A stretch of 64,000 nucleotides of DNA from Dillenia suffruticosa (taxonomy: Eukaryota; Streptophyta; Magnoliopsida; Dilleniales; Dilleniaceae). Position 1 is the stretch's first letter. Each line of letters opens with the position of its first letter. Positions 38,701-50,900 of this stretch are shown piece after piece. Under the pieces are notes generated by a model. The model ran no database searches and was not told where the DNA came from. It saw only the letters and a program-made list of their open reading frames with translations. Both the position numbers and the translations under genes were made by a program. Location of the stretch: NCBI GenBank assembly GCA_033439265.1, contig JAVTVX010000017.1:7648001-7712000 (forward strand). Direction: 5' to 3'.

Positions 38701-39239
38701 TGAGAGCTTTTTTCATTCAATCTGATCTCTGTTTGGAGGGGCTGCAGGGTGGGTCGGGGATGCAGGGCTTGACCCGCCTTTACATTGGTGTTCTTGACTA
38801 ATGTGGTAGTTAATATTGCTAATTTTATAAGTTTTTTGTCTCTTTTGATCATGTTCTAGGTGTGGTTTGTGGCGATGGCTCTTCAGAAATTTCTAGTGAA
38901 ACAAAGCAGAACCAAAGTGGCAGTGGGGAAGGTGGTTTTGTGCCCTGGTTCTCTTCTTCTTTGTGGGCCTTTGTGGAGTCGATACCTACCAATCCTGCAT
39001 CAGCTTCAGAAAATCCTTTAGTAAATCGAGCACTGGAGCGGATGTCTAGTTTTGGTAGGGTGAGTATAACCGCTAGAAAAACAAACAATGCTGCTAGCAG
39101 TGGCACCATAACCAGTAAACCTAGCAGCAGTGGCAGGGCTTTCTTTTATTTCTTTTCTCTTCTTGGTGTGTTATGTGCCTTATTATGGTTCATAGTTGGA
39201 ACTAGTATGAAGGTCGTGGGTAGATATATCTCTTCGTGA
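35723..39239 (+). CDS. NAC017-like: Membrane-tethered NAC transcription factor (ANAC013/016/017 clade)
   Basis: Members of this clade are held in the ER membrane by a C-terminal anchor and are released by cleavage to drive mitochondrial retrograde and stress genes (known for Arabidopsis ANAC013/017). Five exons: 35723-35882, 36735-37012, 37087-37398, 37944-38517, 38860-39239; 567 residues. NAC subdomains A-E fill residues ~6-160: [69 protein letters not shown], then [20 protein letters not shown]. The middle is acidic and Gln/Asp-rich ([11 protein letters not shown]), typical of an activation region. A single hydrophobic helix lies at ~536-556 ([20 protein letters not shown]), followed by a short basic tail. 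[19 protein letters not shown] before the anchor is the clade's conserved motif. Which of the three relatives it equals needs a tree. Confidence 0.92.
36020..36492. repeat. Diverged direct duplication in NAC intron 1
   Basis: Segments near 36020-36180 and 36332-36492 share words in the same order at an offset of 312 bp: ggttgtt-cttcga-gtctattta, then aaatgggt, aggttttgttg-atgattt-tcgg, atttatttttctt and actg-atacagta. Identity looks like roughly 75-80% by eye. It is an old intronic duplication. Confidence 0.75.
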
Positions 39240-39748
39240 CAAATATTAACTTTATCTAATGGGGATGTTCCGTATTGAGTTGGACCAACTATTCCAAATT
39301 TGTATCTATATTCAGAAAGAAAACCCAAAAAGAGTCCCATATCCCAAAAAAAAAAGAAAAAAAAGGGGAAGAAAACACCCTTTTTGTTTGTCGGATTGCG
39401 AGATAAATGTTAAAAAACACCAGATTGTACTTATGTGGTCAATGGCATGCACTTGTACCAGCGCGGTACTATGTAATCGACTAGTGAAGTGAATGTAATT
39501 TAGTTTTATTTTAGGTGCTCTCTTCTACCTTTTGTCATTGCCCTTGCTCGCTTTGGAGAAAGTGGCGTGAAAGTGTGTACTTGCAGGTCACGAATCTTGG
39601 ATTAAAAGGATTATATGTAGGATTGCTGCATAAACTTGCTTTCTAGTAACGTCGATATTGATGTTGGTCATACTGGGGTTGCAAAATGATATTGGTATTG
39701 GGGCATCTAAGACAGGCAAGCCATGCGCCTTTGATGACTAATGATAAT

Positions 39749-39812
39749 CGGGTTTGTGCTGTTTGAAAGCCATATTTAACCGGGTTTGTGCTGTTTGAAA
39801 GCCATATTTAAC
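39749..39812. repeat. Perfect 32-bp tandem duplication
   Basis: Two identical copies of a 32-bp unit beginning cgggtttgtgctgtttgaaa lie head to tail at 39749-39780 and 39781-39812. Identity suggests a recent event. Confidence 0.97.
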
Positions 39813-40439
39813 GCCTCGGCTACTTTTTGTGTAAACGGACGCAGGTTGCTTGCGCAGTTAAAATGGATTTGTGACGGGGTGGTTGTAATGATTGCATCTT
39901 CATGTTTAACCCGGTAACGCCTTTTGCAACATTAAGAATGTGCCTTTCGTTCTTGATACCCCCGTCTCAGTCCAGCTTGGGTTTTTATTATTTTGGTCCT
40001 CTGGATTTGGTTTATCGTAGGGTATCTAGAGTTTTAATTTGATTAATTTCGATCGAGTTATTATCGGATCTTAATTTGGAGGGAGGTTTTTTAACATCGA
40101 TTTTGTCATTGTCAAGATTTCAATCTCGATTTTTAATATGAGGTGGTAGTGTCATATTTACAAAACCAACGAAGCATCGGTACTTGGGTTGCTGGATATG
40201 ATGGATTTTCCCCTTTTCGGGATTTTATAAGCTAAATGCTAAAGGCCTTCGGGCCTTTTCCTTTGGTTGGTGTTGGGATCTTCTTTGAAATGAGTATAGT
40301 TTATGGGTTTGTGATTTCACAGTGTGGCCGTGAAGGATTTCTTCTCGTGAGCCATGCAAAGTTCTTTCCGACTGTTCAATTGTTCCTGAGATCGACTCAA
40401 CCTAGAGCTTGTGACGTCTCTCTCCTATGATAGTTTCAT

Positions 40440-40668
40440 ATTCTCTCGTCAGGTGCATTTGGGTGGAGGGTAATAATTGTGCTGATATCTTTGCAAGATT
40501 AGAGCCGTCGTTTCTTCTGAGCTTCAATGAGTCCTGCTTTCCTTCTCGTTATGTATATCATCTTTTAAAACGTGATATTAAGGATATGATTTCTACTATC
40601 AGAGTACAGTTCTTTTTAGTAGATAATTTTTTTCCGGTCCTAGTTGTCAAAAAAAAAAAAAAAAAAAA
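40440..40668 (+). mobile_element. Possible LINE 3'-end remnant
   Basis: A short plus-strand frame reads RCIWVEGNNCADIFARLEPS, resembling the end of the RNase H domain carried by some plant LINEs (xEGNxxADxLA), and is followed about 150 bp later by an 18-base A run. No upstream RT was recognised and no target duplication was found, so this is weak. Confidence 0.35.
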
Positions 40669-41931
40669 TCAAAACGCATATGGACCTTCAGTTCAAGATA
40701 ATTAGTAGTTTTATCATTGGGTTCAATCAATAATAGATCCGTTTATTACACCAAAATGGGTTTATTCTTTTCTTACCAACATGCTCTCAAATTTGATATT
40801 ATCTAGAGATAACAATGAGATGTAGTTACAATTTTTTTTCTTAAAATTTGATATATTCAAAAAAAAATTTAATCAATAGACTTGTTGAAATAAGTAACAA
40901 TACCTTAAAAATGGCTAATACAAGATGTTTGAATATAAAGAACAAATAGACATAACTTGACAATTATATTCTACTAGATTCCTGCAATAAACTAGATTTG
41001 CATTTTATTAATTTCAATTTACTTAATTATTATTTTTTTTTATTACATAAGAATTCGAATTCTGGATTTCAGGATCAAGAGAGAGAAATTGTGACTATCA
41101 AGCTGTCTCCTTGGAAACTTTAATTTTCTTAATTATTGTAAACGGAAGGATCACCAAGATCGAAGAGCTTTAAATCTATAAATCTTTTAATAAAAAATAT
41201 TAATTTTTTAATATGTATGAACATGGTTATTCAAGAAAGGAGCAAACAGCCATTATTATATTAAAAAAAAATTGAGAGAAATCTTGAAAAGCAAAAGTGG
41301 AAAAAAAAAACATTGTTTTTTTGACAAAAGGATAAACATTATCAAAATTGCTTAAATTATAGCTTTCATTAACATTTTCTTGCCAAATAGAGCATATAAA
41401 AAAAATGTCAAATGTCAATGGACGGACTAAATCCAAAGACAAAAAACACAGAGAAATAAATAAAGGGTGTCTTGACAGTGTTAACTTATCACGAAAATTG
41501 ATTAAAAATATATATTTCTTTGGCTTAGCCAAAAAAAAAAAAAAAGTACATATTTTTGTTCAATACTTTCGATTTCACTTGTGATGCCCCGCCGCACAAA
41601 AACAGAAGAAAGGCAGAGGTGAATCGAACACTTCGGTCGGATAAAAGTGACCCGTTCGGATGTTCTCTCTCTGTCTCCCCCCGCAATTCTTTCTCTCCGC
41701 AGTGCTTGAAACTCAAAGATCACACCGTTTTTTGCTTTTTAGCAACAATTGAAACGAGACTCGAAAATTAAAAAGGGCGTCTTTTAGCAACACAAATTGA
41801 AGAAAGATAATTATTAGAAAGAAGCGCAAAATCAGAGTTTGAGGCAAAAGAAAAAGGATGCAGAGAAGGAAGGAGTTGGAGAAGCTTCTTCTCTTCAACT
41901 TCTTCGTCTCCTTCTGCTGATGATTGATTGA

Positions 41932-44900
41932 ATGGCCAATTCTCAGCATCGCTGCGTCTTTGGTCTCTCTCTCTGTCTCTCTCTCCCTCTCCCCCCCTTA
42001 AATACTCATATTTGTTCATGATTGGTGCTGACCTTTTTTTTTTTTTTTTTTCTGCTATTGGTTAAATTTTGTTTGTTGACAGTTGGGAATATACCCTACG
42101 ACGCCACTGAAGAGCAGCTAATTCAAATCTGCGAGGAGGTTGGCCCTGTTGTCTCTTTCAGGTCTGTTCCCAAACCCTATTTTTTTTTAATTTACTTTAA
42201 TTTATTGTTTAATCTCCGTATGTTCATTCGAGTTTAAACCAACGAATCAAACCACAAGTGTTCTAATTCTGGAATTTGCTGTATAAATTAATTCAAAATT
42301 ATGCCTTTTTGGTTAACTAGATAGGGAATTTGGAGAACCAGTGTCGAGAGGCTCGTTAGTTCCTTCATGGGTTCCTCTTAAGAATAGGGGATTTAGGGTT
42401 TTGGATGATGCAAGAGTTACCGGGTCGAGGGTATTCTTCCCGGTTCGTATCGTTGAGATGGTAGGTCTACGTATTGGGTTTTGACATTTTGGTTTCAATT
42501 TAGTTGTAATTTTGACGGAGAAAGCACTGTCAAGAGAAATAGATATTACTGATTAGCATTCCTATGAATGTAGATAATGCCATGCCTCTTGAGGCCTGAG
42601 TACTATACAAAACTGTTCATCAGAATACATCCCACAGAGATTTGTTTAATACTTGCCTATGATCTGTGACTCATGCAGTATAGGAGTGGTGCTTGATTGG
42701 ATAGTGCAACAGTCGAAAAGGTGATATATTATGAAACAAGAAAAAGAAAATCTCTGTTTCCCTTGAGACTTGTTAAGATGTAAAATTGGAACATTATTAG
42801 GAGCTCCCTTTTTTGTTCCCCATGTGCAATATAAAATTGGGGCCAAGCCTCTCTGATACAACTTTCTCCAGAAAAGAAGGTGCCGCATATATAGACATAA
42901 GATATTTTGGTTCTGAATGATATGACCTCTCTTTCTTGCGTAACCTATCATCAAAGGCATAAAAGGGTGAGCCTTTCCAGAGGTCTGGGAACAAAGAAAC
43001 CCTAGGCTTGACACGCCAAATCATATCTCTAGCTTACAAGGGGCCACCTATGTGAATTGATTCTTGTAACATGCTTCTTGTGGTTTATTCTCCCTCTTCA
43101 TTTCAATGATCATCAGGCCTTCTATTTCAGATTGGTTATTGATAGAGAAACAGGGAAACCAAAAGGTTATGGATTCTGTGAGTACAAGGATGAAGAGACA
43201 GCTCTAAGCGCTCGCCGTAATCTTCAGGGCTATGAGATCAATGGGCGACAATTACGAGTTGACTTTGCAGAAAATGATAAAGGTGCTGACAGAAACCGAG
43301 AACAGGTAATGTCCTTGTCTATCTAATCTGCATCTTGTTTGACTTTGGTTCTTTGTCACAAGTGGACTGGCTGTGCTGTATTGGTCGTTGCTGGCAGGGG
43401 TGAAGCCAGAAATTTTGTGTAGTGGGCCAAACATAATAATTAAACCTCATAAAATTTAAAATTGAATTATTGGTTTAAATTTATATAGTTATACTGCACT
43501 CAGTTAACTTTTTGTACCCCAATTTGTCGGTTAGAATAATGGATGTGGCAATAGTTCTAAAAGAAAATATTTTTATCGTGAAATATTTTATTGAGAAGTG
43601 ATGCACTTAGTTTAATTGTGGGTATCATAGTTTAATTGTGGGTATCATAGCTTCTCGTAATACATCAAACATCCAGTCATATGGATGGTATCTCTCTAGT
43701 TCGATGTCTGACATTGGTTGTAGAATTAGCAAAAGACATATGAGAATATGATGCCAATGGTTATGTAATAATTAATAAATGACAATTTCATCATATGATT
43801 CTTTCTTCTATAAAAAAGTTCAATATTTAATAGTGCAAAATATTATTTACAAATAAAATGTCAGGGGACTTTACATAAGGAAAATTCATGTCATTTAGTA
43901 GATGCCGCTTTCATCAAGAAGAATATTGAAAAATGTTCTTTTAGATAATTAATCATCTAAAGAGATAATATATGTAATATCCATTGTTTTCTAAAATTTA
44001 TAAGCACAAGCCAAAATGTTTTATACATAAAAGTATGTTTTCAATGTTAGATATAAATGATATCAGAAGTTGAAAAAACTAAGAAATTGTGATTTATTGG
44101 CGGTGAGAGTAGAAAATTATTATCATTTGACATAATGCATTAAATCTTAAAAAATTTAAAAAAAATCAGAAAAAAATTTGATGTATAAAAGTTTATTTTT
44201 TTCCACTTTTTTCCCACTAAGTAAAAGAGTCTGGGGGTGACTAACATTTTCTTCGAATCTTTTAAAAAGAATTAGAAAAATATACGCAAATTTTGTGTTA
44301 GAAAAATTAACTTAAATGAATTGTTTTGTGACTTTTAATATGTCAAATGTATCCAGGAAAAACAACATATCCACTTCATCCACTAACTAAATTTTCTAAA
44401 AGGGTTGGGGGTGCAGTTGCCCCCTTGCCCACCATCTGCCTTTGCCCCTGGCTGCTGGGATGGCAAAACCTTAGTAAATAAGCTTGGGTGGTTATGGATG
44501 CAATTGGTGGATGGAGCACACTATGTGATATGTTATTGTTAATGATTGATGCAATCTGGACATTAAATTAAGAGATTTTCAAAAATAGATGAAATGTGTG
44601 ATGGAAACTTGTATGGCCTAAACATTTCAAGATATTCACTTTTTGTTGTTTAGTTTATTGATTGTTATCCTAAATTGTTATTTTAGGCCTGATCATATGA
44701 TGACTGCTATGTTGTCAATTGTCATATTTCATTAGAAGAAAAGTAGCATTTAAAATTTAGCATCCAGCATTGGTAATTTTGCCCTTGTTTCGGTAGATGA
44801 TTTCCTTTTGTTAATAATGATATCACATACATTGCAGATGTCATTGTAAATATATGGAATTTCATTGGATCTACAAGATCTATTTTTAGATCTTAGAAGA

Positions 44901-47900
44901 AGATAGGCTCATCTCATATGATTGGTAGAATGTATCACAATTGTGATTCTTTAAGTGCAACTATTATAACACCAATCCCGTTGTGTCCATTAATGTTACT
45001 ACTTTGACGTTGATGATAATAATCATAGAAAGTGTTACATTATCTGACGGTATGTAATATTAATCATGCATGCCAAGTGTAGAGATGCTGGCATAATCTT
45101 GGTCTTTTTGGATTTTTTCATGAAATATCTGTTTGGTGAAAGAGAATGCCAACAATTTCACCAAATGGGGTTCCAATTTAGAGTTCCTTTGTTTTGGAAA
45201 AGGAAAAAAAAAAAAAAGAAAAGCTAGCAGCTTCAAACTATCCTAATTAAATAAATGCCATGTTAACAAAGGATTTGCCATTAACTTGAGCATAGGTCTT
45301 TTACTATGTGAATTTAGAAGCCTACTTGTGCGTCTCTCTCAAATTTTGTCCTGTAATATTGGAGGTGCTTTGCTAGTAGATTTATGTGGTGAATTGGAAA
45401 ATTGAGAAGCTTAATTCTCAAATCTATACTTGTATCTCCCTTTTTTCTTATTCTTCTTTTATATTTGTTTTTTGTTTTTATTTCCTTTTTGACTAGAAAG
45501 AATTAATGCGCTAAGAAGCACCTTCACAAAATAAAGAAAAAATGAGGAATTAACAGGCTCAACTCAACTGAACTAAGTTTACTTTATCAATTCGTTACAG
45601 TTCTATTTAAAGCTAAGTCACTAGTTAAGTGAGAAGGAGGCAGCCAAGTCCTCCTTGGGAGCAAGAAACTAAATATAATAGAAATATAATTAAACCGAAC
45701 ACAGTAAAAGTATTCTAAATCCAAGGGTTGGCAAAACTAGTCAAGCCTTTCCAATCCCTAAAACTCTAAGATTTTTCATTCTCCTGACCCAAGAGGGATC
45801 GATCTAGCAATCTTCCCTTTTGTTGTAATGCACCTTATACTGTCCCACACCCATAGTTTGCAATGCAAAGAAGGCTACCTTTGGTGATGCTGAAGCCTTC
45901 CATTCTGCTGCCCAAGGGGAGCCTCCCTTATCAACATAGACTTCCTCTCAGAATGAGCTATAGAAACCTTTGACCAAAAAATGCCAACTTAATGCTTTTC
46001 CACAGTTCCAAAGTCTCCTTTTCTTGGGACACTTGAACCCTATATATAGGCCAAAAAGAAAAGAAAACTTCTAATTCCTTTTCACTGGCATGCATTAACT
46101 GGAGTAAGATGGAATTTCCGATCTTATGTATATCTGTATCTTATGAGCACTTCTTCCATTGGATTGTGAGATTTTTCATTGTGCTTCATTTGAATTGTGA
46201 AGATATGGGCTTGAGAACAAGGTTGGATTTTTAAAAAGGCGAGAGAGCCCTGAGATTATGGATAAGCAATTAGGATGGAGGCAATATGCTTTCAGTCAGC
46301 TTGTGACATCCGAGGTTGTTGTAGTTTTGACCTGCTTGAATGATACTTGATGTGGCCATCCTTACTCTTCTATTGGAGCAGTTTTGGAGTAGCATACAAG
46401 AGATGAGTATGCCTTGGTTGAAAATGGTTTTTTTTTTTTGGCCCCTTTCTGTAGAGGATGCATAGAAACACTTAAAGTTATTGTTTGTGCCAATTTCTTT
46501 TACTGCACTTACTGGGAGGCATTTGGACTTGGATTGTGATGCTCAGCCCATTTGAAATGGTCCCACTGGGGCAAGTTTGAAGTTGAGTGTAGACTGTGGA
46601 GCACTGTTAATTGTTCCTTTCTTATCTTTGCAGTTCCTTAATGTTCTATTTGGAAGGTTGGGGATATAAGGTTGTAGATTTTTGTTTTAAGGATCTCCAT
46701 GTTTTTGTTCTTACACTATCTTGGTAGATTGTGTGGAATGAATAACTTGTTCATGATTTTCTGATTGGAATAAGATGACCTTTTTCTTTTAACTTGATGC
46801 ATTTGTACTTGGTGATGACTGTATACTGGAGTATACAGACAGAACATATAAATTCTGATGGTTGAGTGATATCTTACTTTTCTGATATTGGAATTTGTCA
46901 TTTAGTGCTTATAATTCCTTCCTTCCTTCCTTCCTTGTTTAGGGTCGTGGTGGACCAGGGTTAGCTGCAAATGTTGGTTTGTTTTCTTTTTCCTCTTAAC
47001 TTTTTCCTGTATTTTGTTACCATGACTTTTGTAGTTTCTTGAAATGATATCGAGTTTCATTTTAATCTGGAAATGTCGTAGATGCAAGACAAGTGGGGCT
47101 CCCAGCAAGCCATGGAGATTCTATGCTTTTCCAGCCAATGGGTCTCCCTGTAGCTATGACTGCTGCATCTGTCATGGCGGGAGCCTTGGGTGGTTCGCAG
47201 GTTGCTACTAGAACACACCAAACTGGTATACAGAGTCAGTCTGCTATGGGCAGTGATCCTTTGACTCTCCATCTAGCGAAAATGTCTAGAAGCCAGCTTA
47301 ATCAGATAATGTCTGAGCTGAAGGTAAATATTTTGAGTTAAGTCTGGTCAGCTTACGATGCCAAAGTAACCTCTGTGTTATAACTTTCTGGTTTTAGGCA
47401 ATGACTATGCATAACAGAGAATTAGCTCGCCAGCTATTGCTAGAGAACCCACAGTTGCCAAAAGCTCTTTTTCAGGTCATTTCTTGCTCTTTTGAAATTT
47501 GCAAGTGAGTGATTGGTTTTATTTAATCCAGGCCTTATGCTTACCGGACAAGATATTGAACTTTAACATAGTGGAAAGTCAGGGTTTGAATCTTCTTCCT
47601 CCCAATTAAGAAGAAAAGTATTGGTTTCGATCCTACACTCAAATTCGCTTGTTTTCTTTCTCTCTACACATGCATATGCACATTTATCTACACAGAGGTG
47701 TCAGCATAATATAAATGTACATGAGTTTTTGGTGGGATAATTTGAATTCCCATCTCCCACATGCTTTCTTACAGAAAGAAAGGAGGGATTCTTTCCCCCA
47801 TCTTCAGAAATTAATTTAAAGGTAAGACATATTCTGAGCTTCCGGGGATTGTCCAAAGCAGGCTATTCAACTTGGACAAACTTCTTGTGCCAAGCCAATT

Positions 47901-50900
47901 TTAATTGGATCATGGTTCGTTATGATACCCCGTGTGGGTACCTGAATGTGGTATTATCACCCCTTGTAGACTATTTTTTTAAGGGGGGGGGGGGTAATTG
48001 CATGCTCATACTATTACTTATAGTGGTAGTTTGCTTTCACTCAAGTAATAGACATGTTTTAATACTTGGTTTTGATTGATTACAAAATAGATTTAACCAA
48101 TAGTAAAACAAATCAAGAAATTGTAAAAGAACTATTGAATATCGTGATTGTTCTTTGGTATTTTGAAAAATCATTCTATTTATGCTTTATTTTTCATCAT
48201 ATTCTTGAAAGCTAGATTATACTTGGTTTGCCCATTTTAGTGATGTGGATTGCAATAGTATCATGTTTGGGGTCACACGATCCGAATTGCAGGTCATTAG
48301 GGGATAGAGTCAAAGTGGTAACAATGTGCCGGACTGATTTATGAAATTTTGTAACATACATTGTCAAATTTCGGAAATATGAGGTTCGCAACTACATTTT
48401 GCTTGGTATAAACAGCCTCACCAATGAGCACATTTGCCTATTTGCAGGCTTCATTTTTTACATCTTTCTCTCAATCGTCGTTGTAATATAACTGTGACAA
48501 TTTTGTACAAATGTTAATCACATATTTTCCTGTGTTTGACTGCAGGCAGAAATCATGCTAGGGATGGTCACCCCACAAATGGTTTGTATGATTGCCAAGG
48601 AATCCCAATTATTCACTTCCATTCAACCAACAATATGGTGATCTTTTGTTTCTATTTGTTTTTGCAGTTACAAAATTCAAATATTAGGCAAGCGTCAGGT
48701 CCACACTCACTACCCCCGGGACAACATCGCCCGCAGGGGGTGCAGCCATCTGTGCAAACCCATCCCAGTCTACCCCCACTTGCACAAAACAAGGTTCAGT
48801 TTGGGGTGTTACCCAAAGTGCCAGAAGCCCAGGTTCCTGCAGCACCCCAACCTTCCTTAGCTCATAATCCACTTTCCTCATTATCACAGATCCCTAGTCA
48901 GCCTCAAATTCAGTTTCCACAGTTAGCCCCCAACCAAGCTTCTCTACACATGACATTACCCGTGCAGCCGGGCGTTTCAGCAATTCCATCGGTTCGTCCA
49001 CAGCCATTGTCAAATTTGTCAGTGGGACCACCAATGCAGGCTTTACCGATTTCCTCTGCCTTGAAGCAGCAGATTCAAACACCACTACCACAACAACTTG
49101 AACCTGCTGGTGCTGCAAATGTAGGTCATAACATCCAAACAATTATTCCAAATACTGCTATTCCTTCTTCGCATTCGATCCATCCTTCAATGGCAGACCA
49201 GAGCTTTCAGGTGCCAAACTATACCTTTCATCCAATTTCTTTTAATTAGATTATGTTTTTGTTGAAAAATATGGCCAAGAGATCATATTGCTCTTGAAAA
49301 AGAAGCCATCCTCTTGTGCCACATTGCACCCTGGTTTCTCTTGCGCTCTCTCTCTCTCTCTCGCTCTGGGTTCCTCTTGTCCCATATTACCCCCTGGTTA
49401 GTTGAAGGGTCCCTCTCTCTCTTTCCTGGTTTATCCTCTCTTCTTATCCCATCACCTCTCCTTCAAGGTTTTACGTTAGATTTCTTTACCTGCTTTCTTG
49501 TTGTCCTGCATTAGTCCCACTCTTCAGGTTTCAATTTCAGATGTTAATAGGCAACTGTGTTGCTAGTAGCTACATTATAGGGATGTCAAATTCAATTATA
49601 AGGTAGCATTTTTGAACTTGTTCAACCGGAGAGAAAATCAGAGAGATTTTTTGAACAAGTTGATATTGATTCTGTCACATCATCTATGTTTTACCTAGTG
49701 TTATTAAAACCGGACCGAACCGCCGGTTCAACCGGTTCAACCCTTCTTTTAACATTTTTACGGTTCGGTTAAATAAAAATACCGTTTTACAATTGAACCG
49801 GACTGAACCGCGGTTGAACCGCGGTTCAACCGTGAACCGAGGTTGAACCGCCGGTTTTAAAAAACCGCAGTCTAGGGTTAAAACCTAAAAAATATTTTTT
49901 TTAAGATTTTTTTTTATTTTTTTTAATTTCTATGAAATGTAAGACTATCAATTTTTGATATTATGATTTTAATTTATATTATATATGACTTTATAATTTA
50001 ATTATTTAGTTCTTAATTATTAATATAAGTTTTAAAAATAATTATTGATTATATATATATATTTAATTATTATTAAAAAATCAACGGTTCGATCATATTG
50101 ATCCACGGTCCAATCGGTTTAACCATATTTTTGAATTTTACGGGTCAATACACGGTACGGTTCTGATAACATTGGTTTTACCTTTTAAACAGATTTTATT
50201 GTGGTTAGATAATATAGAACTATTAAAATACTTCCTCATGGTTATAATTCTTTTTTTTTATATATAATTATTTTAATGGTTCTCGTGCGTAATATGTTTT
50301 TGAAAAACAGCCAGGCTCATCAATATTACCAGGCATTTCTGAAAAACTTAACAGGGATGCTGAACGTGGTGCCCAAATTAGGGATGACCCAGCTTGGGTC
50401 CAGAGATTTAAATCCCCATCAAACTTGGCTTCAGGGTTATCTGAGAAAGCAAAATTGGTCCGTGATGCTCCAGAGCCAATGAATCGTCCATCAAAATTGG
50501 TAAAGCTGGATGATGGGAGAAACAATATCCCGGTTGGGGCATTAAATGGGTCCACTGTTATTCAACCTGGGCCTTCCCAATTTTCTGGAGTTGGACCATT
50601 GTCTGCTAATCATTTTGCCAAAGCTGAGGAACGATCAGCCTCTGACAAGCAGGTTCCACAGGTATTGAACATTTCCTGCTGTTTCTCGTATTCCATGCAC
50701 TGGAACTTTGACTCATCCATGTGCTTGGTTCCTGTTTCCACTCCTGTATGTGTCTAACACCATTGGATTATTTCCTAGGATTTTAAAAACATTCAATCTG
50801 GACACAGAGAAGGTCCAACTGCATCACCTGGACTTCTCTCAATTCTATAGCTTTTACAATTCAGAAATGTGAATCTGCACTGTGTATAAAATAATTTAGT

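Larger units (their letters stand above)
39240..41931. other. Spacer between the NAC gene and CSTF64
   Basis: No gene supported. It includes the NAC 3' UTR, a perfect 32-bp tandem duplication (39749-39812), a possible LINE 3' remnant (40440-40668) and the CSTF64 5' flank. Short open frames on both strands have no family resemblance. Confidence 0.5.

Noticed and set aside
47500-47680. SINE-like sequence in CSTF64 intron 6 (cagggtttgaatcttc)
   Set aside because: Only a B-box-like word is present; the family tail and a target duplication are absent.
48582-48667. Read-through of CSTF64 exon 7 into exon 8 as one continuous coding exon
   Set aside because: The frame is open, but splicing 48581 to 48668 gives good GT-AG sites and removes a segment not expected in the family. 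Intron retention is possible and would need RNA evidence.
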